Shown here in pieces: positions 40,448 to 44,843 of a stretch of DNA of 44,843 bases. Source of the stretch: Microcaldota archaeon (GTDB lineage: Archaea > Micrarchaeota > Micrarchaeia > Norongarragalinales > Norongarragalinaceae); NCBI GenBank assembly GCA_016212375.1, contig JACRGH010000016.1, positions 1-44,843 on the forward strand. Reading direction: 5' to 3'. A program made the position numbers and the translations under genes. How positions within the stretch are numbered: the stretch's first letter is position 1; each line of letters begins with the position of its first letter. Under the pieces are notes generated by a model. The model made no database searches and was not told the origin of the DNA. It saw nothing but the letters and a program-made list of their open reading frames with translations.

Positions 40448-41911
40448 ATGGGTTCGCACAATCTGTTTGTGGCGGCGCTCATGCTCCTGGTCGTCAGCGG
40501 CTTCATCGTCGCCGATTCGGCCAACGCATCCGCGTCGTCCAGTACCTCCGTATCCATCGTCAGCGACGTGGCGACGGCGGTCAACAATGTCATCGTGAAG
40601 ATCAGCGTGTTCGTCAATACGGTGGTCTCCGCCACGGCCAGCGCCTTATTGGGCAATAGTTCGGCGAACGCCGCCGCTTCGGATGACGTCCAGGTGGTTG
40701 TCGGTGCAACCGATGCCGGCAACGGACATGATGCGGTAAGCGTCGATGCGACGAATGCCGCCAATGCGCAAGCTTCGGCCAATGGCAACAAAGCCACCGC
40801 CTCGGCCATGACGCAGGAATTCGTGAAAATCAAGGTCATGTTGGACCAATTGGACCAACAGGGCATCAACACGACGGACGCCCGCCTGAAGTTGATGATT
40901 CACGAAAAGGCCTTCGCCAAAGCGTCGGCCAACGGCGGTGATGCCAAAGCGATGGCCAAGGTGATGGAGGACATCAAGATTTTCTGGAAAGGTTATGGCG
41001 ACAACGTCATGATCCAGATCAAGGAAAAGGAACTGGCCAAAGCCAAGGCCTCAGGGGACAACGCCACGGCGTCTGCCCGGGCGGGTAGCAATACCACGCT
41101 GTCCTTGCAGCAGCAATTGAACCAGATGAACCTGCAATTGCAAATCCTGTTGCAGGCCTTGGCCCAGGCGCAAGCCAATACGTACCACCCGAGTGCCACG
41201 CCGGCTCCCAGTGTGAGCCCGAGCGCGACTCCGGTCCCGACCGTGACTGCAACGGTCACGCCTGAGCCTACGGCCACTCCGACGCCTGAGCCATCTGCTA
41301 CGCCTGCGCCAAGCGTTCTGACGTCGATCCAGGTCAACATCACGACGATCATCAACGCCATTGCGAACGCGTTGGGTGGCAACGCTACGGCCAGCACGTC
41401 TACGTCGACCAGCGTTGACGTGGATGCCAACGGAGGCCCCGGTGCGACCAGCGTCGATGCGAACGTTGACAACAACGCGGCCGCTTCGACTACGGGTGAC
41501 AACGATTCGGCTAGTGCCGGTACCAACACGTCCAGCGACGTGTCGGTCAACACCTCGGGTGGGGCTTTGACATCGATCCAAATAACCATTGATTCGATTG
41601 TCAATGCCATTGCCAATGCCCTGGGTGGCAACAGCACGGCAACGGCAAGCGCGGACAACAACGTCTCCGTAGACGTGAACGTGCCGGCAATCACCCCGGC
41701 TCCCACGGCAACGGCCACGCCTGCTCCGAGCGTGACGCCGGAACCGACGGCAACGGTAACGCCGACGCCTACTGCAACGGCCACGCCTGAGCCTACGGTC
41801 ACTCCGACGCCGGAGCCGACGGCAACCCCGACGGCTACTCCGGAGCCCACGGCGACCGCGACGCCCGAGCCCAGTGCCACGCCCACTCCGACTGTGAACG
41901 CCACCGGTTGA
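40448..41911 (+). CDS. Secreted repeat protein with Thr/Pro-rich tail
   Basis: A 487-residue exported protein. The signal peptide is MGSHNLFVAALMLLVVSGFI with a likely ANA cut site near residue 27. A repeated module, (V/L)TSIQxxIxxIxNAIANALGGN followed by an Ala/Ser/Thr/Asn/Asp stretch, occurs near 290-345 and 375-425, with a weaker form near 45-80. Helical parts rich in Ala and Lys (about 135-255) separate them. Two Thr-Pro-Glu-Pro/Ala repeat regions (about 255-290 and 430-487) are linker or glycan-bearing stalks. It may be a surface or S-layer-associated protein. An ATG preceded by AGGGGTGATT fits this start. Confidence 0.75.
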   Translation: MGSHNLFVAALMLLVVSGFIVADSANASASSSTSVSIVSDVATAVNNVIVKISVFVNTVVSATASALLGNSSANAAASDDVQVVVGATDAGNGHDAVSVDATNAANAQASANGNKATASAMTQEFVKIKVMLDQLDQQGINTTDARLKLMIHEKAFAKASANGGDAKAMAKVMEDIKIFWKGYGDNVMIQIKEKELAKAKASGDNATASARAGSNTTLSLQQQLNQMNLQLQILLQALAQAQANTYHPSATPAPSVSPSATPVPTVTATVTPEPTATPTPEPSATPAPSVLTSIQVNITTIINAIANALGGNATASTSTSTSVDVDANGGPGATSVDANVDNNAAASTTGDNDSASAGTNTSSDVSVNTSGGALTSIQITIDSIVNAIANALGGNSTATASADNNVSVDVNVPAITPAPTATATPAPSVTPEPTATVTPTPTATATPEPTVTPTPEPTATPTATPEPTATATPEPSATPTPTVNATG

Positions 41912-41936
41912 GCGTAGCATAATTGAATAGGCAAAC

Positions 41937-41981
41937 GCCCGTCGGAAACCCGGCGGGCTTTCTTTCCTTTTTTGTTTTTTT
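41937..41981 (+). terminator. Intrinsic-type terminator after the repeat protein
   Basis: GCCCGTCGG (41937-41945), tetraloop AAAC and CCGGCGGGC (41950-41958) form a 9-bp stem with one G-T pair, followed by a T-rich run to 41981. Confidence 0.7.
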
Positions 41982-42098
41982 ACCTAATGCGTCGTGTTTG
42001 ACGTGCTCGAAAAATCTGAAATCAAAACCAGTATCCAAATTAAAAATGAAAAAAATAAACAAAAAATCCCGGCGCTCGTCGGGGGTGGTGGTAGGCAC

Positions 42099-42980
42099 AT
42101 GGTAGTCGACAATTCCGAAAAATCACAAAAGTCGCAATGGCATCGCATTACGGTGGGCCTGTTTGCCCTGATGGTCATCAGTTTGCTTTTAGCCGGCCTT
42201 GCCGTGGCCGTTTCCGGCTATTCCGTTTCATCGGCCCAATCCGTGACTGGCATCGCGTCGAATTCCATTGATGGCGGCTCGTCGCATTCCAGTAGTACTG
42301 TTGAAGTCAATGGTGACGCGGTATCGAGTTCCGATGTAAGCTCGTCCGGTTCCGGCTCTTCCTCTTCCGGTGTGAGCGTCAGCTCATCGAGCGCATCCGG
42401 CGGCTCTTCCACGGATTTGGATGCCCTGGTGCGATCCCATTTCACGGCCCTTGACAAAATCGTCACCGACATGACGTACTTCGGTGTGTCCGTTACGCTG
42501 CAAAATGAAGCGGCCGCCACGTTGCAATCCGAAAAGACCCAATGGGTCCAAGCGGTTTCGGCCGACGAAAAGATGCGCATGGTTGATTCGATGAACGCGT
42601 ATTGGGCCGATTTTCGCCAGCGCTTACGCGCAACCGGTGCGGCCTACGATTTTGACGCGCAGTTGGCGCTGAGTGATGTGGACGGCGTGAGCACGGCTGT
42701 ATCCGCGAGCGGTTCGGTAGGTGTCACTGGCGGCGTCGGTGCACCCGGAAGCAATGGGGTCCAACCCAGTGCCATGGCGAGCCTTGGCGTGGTCAACAAC
42801 GTCGTAACGCACACCGACCCGACGCACGCGCAATCGGCATCGTCGTCTTCATCCGCATCCGGTGCGGCCCAAAGCGGCGGCTTCCTCGACGGGTTTGCCA
42901 ACGGCATCGGCTCGGTGACGGCAAGCATCGGGGTTGCCATCGGCGGATTCTTCAGCGCGGTCGGGCGGCTGTTCGGCTGA
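42099..42980 (+). CDS. Secreted Ser/Gly-rich protein
   Basis: A 293-residue exported protein. The N-terminus has a basic start (SEKSQKSQWHR), a hydrophobic stretch ITVGLFALMVISLLLAGLAV (about 18-37) that may anchor it or be cleaved, and a Ser-rich linker to residue 105 with runs of Ser. A globular helical part follows (STDLDALVRSHFTALDKIV to FRQRLRATGA), then Gly/Ser-rich turns, and a C-terminal glycine-rich hydrophobic end (GFLDGFANGIGSVTASIGVA, near 260-280). ATG 42099 is preferred, because GGGGTGGTGGTAGG precedes it. Related in style to the gene before, it is probably a surface partner. Confidence 0.7.
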   Translation: MVVDNSEKSQKSQWHRITVGLFALMVISLLLAGLAVAVSGYSVSSAQSVTGIASNSIDGGSSHSSSTVEVNGDAVSSSDVSSSGSGSSSSGVSVSSSSASGGSSTDLDALVRSHFTALDKIVTDMTYFGVSVTLQNEAAATLQSEKTQWVQAVSADEKMRMVDSMNAYWADFRQRLRATGAAYDFDAQLALSDVDGVSTAVSASGSVGVTGGVGAPGSNGVQPSAMASLGVVNNVVTHTDPTHAQSASSSSSASGAAQSGGFLDGFANGIGSVTASIGVAIGGFFSAVGRLFG

Positions 42981-43048
42981 AAAGATGATAACCTGAACTG
43001 ATTGAATTCATCGTAAAGAAGAGGATTTTGAAAAAGAAGGAAAAAAAA

Positions 43049-43086
43049 CGGTCCGAGGGCGCTGAAGCCTTTGGCCGGTTTTTTTT
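43049..43086 (+). terminator. Hairpin and T8 tract after the Ser-rich gene
   Basis: CGGTCCGAGG (43049-43058) pairs with CCTTTGGCCG (43068-43077), with wobbles and one mismatch, then eight T follow (43079-43086). Confidence 0.5.
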
Positions 43087-43128
43087 AAAGGTGAAGTGCC
43101 GGAAAAAATTGGATAACAAAAATAAGAG

Positions 43129-43199
43129 TGCGATCGCCGGGAATCGAACCCGGGTATCGACCTTGGCAAGGTCGTATCATACCACTAGACCACGATCGC
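43129..43199 (-). tRNA. tRNA-Gly (anticodon GCC)
   Basis: On the minus strand a complete cloverleaf can be drawn. The acceptor stem is GCGATCG with CGATCGC and discriminator A. The anticodon arm is CGACC-TTGCCAA-GGTCG, giving anticodon GCC. The T arm is CCGGG-TTCGATT-CCCGG. CCA is not encoded, and no intron is seen. Confidence 0.95.
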
Positions 43200-43408
43200 G
43201 TATGGGGTTTGTCATTGTTGGTTGGTTTTTTGATTCGATCAATCCGGCGCGTTTTTCGATTTTCGGACCGACGGGTGCCAAAATAGGGAAAATGCTTATG
43301 CCGGTCGGGTTTTAAAGGCGTTATCGTTGGGCTCATTTTCATGCCTTTACCGCCAACTTTGGTTTTCCGTCATCGGCCAATTAGGGGCCGGCATTCCGTG
43401 ATGGGCGT
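43200..43408. other. Gap between tRNA and lipoprotein gene
   Basis: T-rich, with no gene. The tRNA promoter should lie just after 43199 on the minus strand. Confidence 0.3.
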
Positions 43409-44266
43409 TTAGCTCTGGCAGCCTTTGACGGTCCAAGCCTTGCACTGCCCTGCTTTGCAGGTGCCGTCCGTGAGTTCGCCTTCCCCGCATTGTGAGCCGT
43501 CGGCAAAGGTGCACAGTCCGAATTGGTAGAAGCCCGAGCCGATGCGTCCGGAGCCGGTCGTAATTTTGCCGTTCTTTTGGTCGCACGCGCTGAAATCTTG
43601 TCCGCAGATGCCGCGGAAAAAGTCCCATTCATCGCACGCACTGCCGTCGGTGAACGTGCATTGCGTCCCTTCATCTTGGAACGCTTCCGTATATCCGAGG
43701 TTGGCGCAGTGCGTGCCCGCCGGGTTGGCTACTCCGATTCGTTCCGGCGTGGCGGCGGCGCAGTACGAAATGCCGCCTACGCATCGTGCGGTGATCAAAT
43801 CCGTGCCGGCTTTGCATTGGCCGTCTTTGGGTACGTCCGCGTTTAGCGATTGGATTGTTTCCAATGTCTGTTTACAGCATGCGGCGGTGTCGAGGCCGTC
43901 TTTGGTGGTGCTTAAGTCTTGGCATTGTTTGGCCAATGCGGAATACAATTCCGACTTGGTTTTTTCACTGTTTGCCGTGGTTTTTGGCACGTTTTCCGGA
44001 GCATAACAAGTGCCGCGCGTGCCCACGATTTGCTCGGGGATATATGGAACCAATCCGGGGCAGCATTGGATGGTATTGTCGGGAATAACGGGGCCCAAGG
44101 ATTGGCCTTCTATCACGCACGGGGTGGCCGTGGGTGCGGACGTTGCGGTGGGGGTGAATGGCAACGCCGGAGCGGTGGGGCTTTCCTTGGTGCCGTAATT
44201 TCCAAGCTGGGCGCAACCCATGAGGACCAAACCGATTAAAAGTACGGAAAACAGGATGCGTTTCAT
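43409..44266 (-). CDS. Cysteine-rich lipoprotein
   Basis: A 285-residue lipoprotein starting MKRILFSVLLIGLVLMGCAQ; Cys18 in the lipobox LVLMGC would be lipidated. A Thr/Pro/Ala-rich linker follows (TPTATSAPTATP). The rest holds about 20 more cysteines, including CCPG, ACCKQTL, CEWDF-like and GICGQDFSACDQKNG, and the spacing suggests many disulfides. There is a weak repeat (CTFTDGSACDEW, CTFADGSQCGEG). It is probably a surface adhesion or binding protein; no family is named. The ATG at 44266 is chosen, because the codons before it are not part of a signal. Confidence 0.75.
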   Translation of the reverse strand: MKRILFSVLLIGLVLMGCAQLGNYGTKESPTAPALPFTPTATSAPTATPCVIEGQSLGPVIPDNTIQCCPGLVPYIPEQIVGTRGTCYAPENVPKTTANSEKTKSELYSALAKQCQDLSTTKDGLDTAACCKQTLETIQSLNADVPKDGQCKAGTDLITARCVGGISYCAAATPERIGVANPAGTHCANLGYTEAFQDEGTQCTFTDGSACDEWDFFRGICGQDFSACDQKNGKITTGSGRIGSGFYQFGLCTFADGSQCGEGELTDGTCKAGQCKAWTVKGCQS

Positions 44267-44379
44267 GCGGCGGACCACCGCAAACCTTACGGTATTGTGG
44301 TTAATCAATCCGACCGATTATGTTCGTTTGGGTCTGAAATCCAAACCTTGAAATCGTACGATGCATTGGTGTTTCCTAT

Positions 44380-44634
44380 ATGTTTGTAACCGTTCGCGTG
44401 TCCACCAATTCCGACAAGCCTTGTGTTGAGAAAATCGGAGATGCTGAATTCAAGGTCAAAGTCAAGGCAAAACCCGTCGATGGCAAGGCCAATGCCGAGG
44501 TGTGCATGCGGTTGGCGGAGCACTTTGGTGTGCCGGTGTCGTGTGTGGCCGTGGTGCGTGGTGTTTCAAACAATAAAAAGACGGTCCGGATTGACGGGGT
44601 GTCCGAGGCGCGGCCGGCCCAAAGATTGCTTTAA
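44380..44634 (+). CDS. DUF167 (YggU-type) protein
   Basis: An 84-residue protein of the DUF167/YggU family. The core is VRVSTNSDKPCVEKIGDAEF, then KVKVKAKPVDGKANAEVCMRLAEHFGV (PxxGKAN with the conserved Lys-Ala-Asn), SCVAVVRGVSNNKKTVRI, where the GxxxxxK turn is typical, and the end ARPAQRLL. These are small proteins of unknown function found in all three domains of life. The length is normal. It stands alone between the lipoprotein (divergent, 114 nt) and the last gene. Confidence 0.88.
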   Translation: MFVTVRVSTNSDKPCVEKIGDAEFKVKVKAKPVDGKANAEVCMRLAEHFGVPVSCVAVVRGVSNNKKTVRIDGVSEARPAQRLL

Positions 44635-44749
44635 GAGTCCCGCGGCACCATCTGTTTGCAGACGAAAATAAGAAAAACGAATAAAACCGGTATTTTTTCT
44701 TCCCCTAGTACTATGACAAGTTAGTTTTTTAGTAAAGTTTTTATTCTCC

Positions 44750-44794
44750 GGACGCCTAACCTTCAACAGGGCAAAACAAACGAGGAGGGCGTCC
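44750..44794 (+). promoter_or_regulatory. Inverted repeat around the ribosome-binding site of the last gene
   Basis: GGACGCC (44750-44756) and GGCGTCC (44788-44794) are exact complements, and the second ends one base before the ATG at 44796. GAGGAGGG (44782-44789), a strong Shine-Dalgarno match, lies at and beside the right arm. If the leader includes both arms, the hairpin would hide the site. Confidence 0.4.
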
Positions 44795-44795
44795 A

Positions 44796-44843
44796 ATGAG
44801 AAAATTAAAACTCAAACCAAAAGAAGTCACTCGCCTTAAGGAA
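44796..44843 (+). CDS. Start of a gene cut by the window edge
   Basis: Only 16 codons are seen: MRKLKLKPKEVTRLKE, basic and helical. A strong ribosome-binding site (GAGGAGGG) precedes it, which is unusual in this window, where many genes look leaderless. Function cannot be told. Confidence 0.45.
   Translation, partial: MRKLKLKPKEVTRLKE

Noticed and set aside
40993-41934. 313-aa minus-strand ORF rich in Val, Ala and Gly
   Set aside because: Antisense of the Thr/Pro repeat region; periodic DNA makes long open frames on both strands.

Overview
The window reads as archaeal chromosome. The evidence is a split primase (PriS and PriL), a single-fold histone, an Lhr-type helicase, a GAN/RecJ-type DHH nuclease, an Nre-family repair protein, an archaeal D-aminoacyl-tRNA deacylase, an archaeal beta-CASP RNase, a tRNA-Gly without encoded CCA, and TATA boxes about 25-30 nt upstream of many start codons (leaderless style). 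Gene packing is tight, with 4-nt ATGA overlaps and TAG-ATG junctions. The phylum cannot be fixed from sequence alone; a DPANN-like lineage (Micrarchaeota/Diapherotrites type) is my guess and is inference only.

Layout. 1-3560: a small two-helix membrane protein, then about 3 kb of strongly T-rich, nearly gene-free DNA that holds one ribbon-helix-helix gene with helically phased repeats upstream. 3561-6419: Lhr-family helicase. 6424-12240: a complete ubiquitin-like conjugation locus. On the minus strand it has Ubl, a 149-aa unknown, E2 and three more small unknowns. Divergently it has a Pro-rich disordered protein, a JAMM protease and a winged-helix/RING protein. The E1 and a GNAT-like gene converge on these. 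12255-17123: D-aminoacyl-tRNA deacylase, a methyltransferase, an Nre protein, an 11-nt periodic repeat array in front of an AAA+ ATPase, a 49-aa ORF and a histone. 17187-23834: a helical unknown, the DHH nuclease, a small wHTH protein, a VapBC pair, a beta-CASP RNase, a second methyltransferase and small unknowns. 23948-27344: PriL, HAD, unknown, PriS. 27518-31661: a chimeric threonyl-tRNA synthetase, an alpha/beta hydrolase and a TerC-like membrane protein. 31714-37547: a minus-strand UDP-GlcNAc block (GlmS, HAD, GlmU-like, phosphohexomutase). 37708-39817: an ArsR-like regulator facing glmS across a perfect palindrome, a kinase-like protein and a tRNA-binding-domain protein. 39818-44843: a puzzling interrupted ORF, two secreted low-complexity proteins, tRNA-Gly, a Cys-rich lipoprotein, a DUF167 protein and the start of one more gene.

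The most striking system is the ubiquitin-like locus. All five functional classes are present with intact diagnostic residues: Ubl ending in Gly-Gly, E2 with HPN and Cys94, E1 with GAGALG, RING of C4HC3 type, and JAMM H-x-H-x7-S-x2-D. Several uncharacterised genes are co-directional and tightly packed with them, so they are candidate new components. Second is the threonyl-tRNA synthetase, which joins an archaeal N-terminal editing domain to a bacterial-type core whose own N2 editing residues appear lost.
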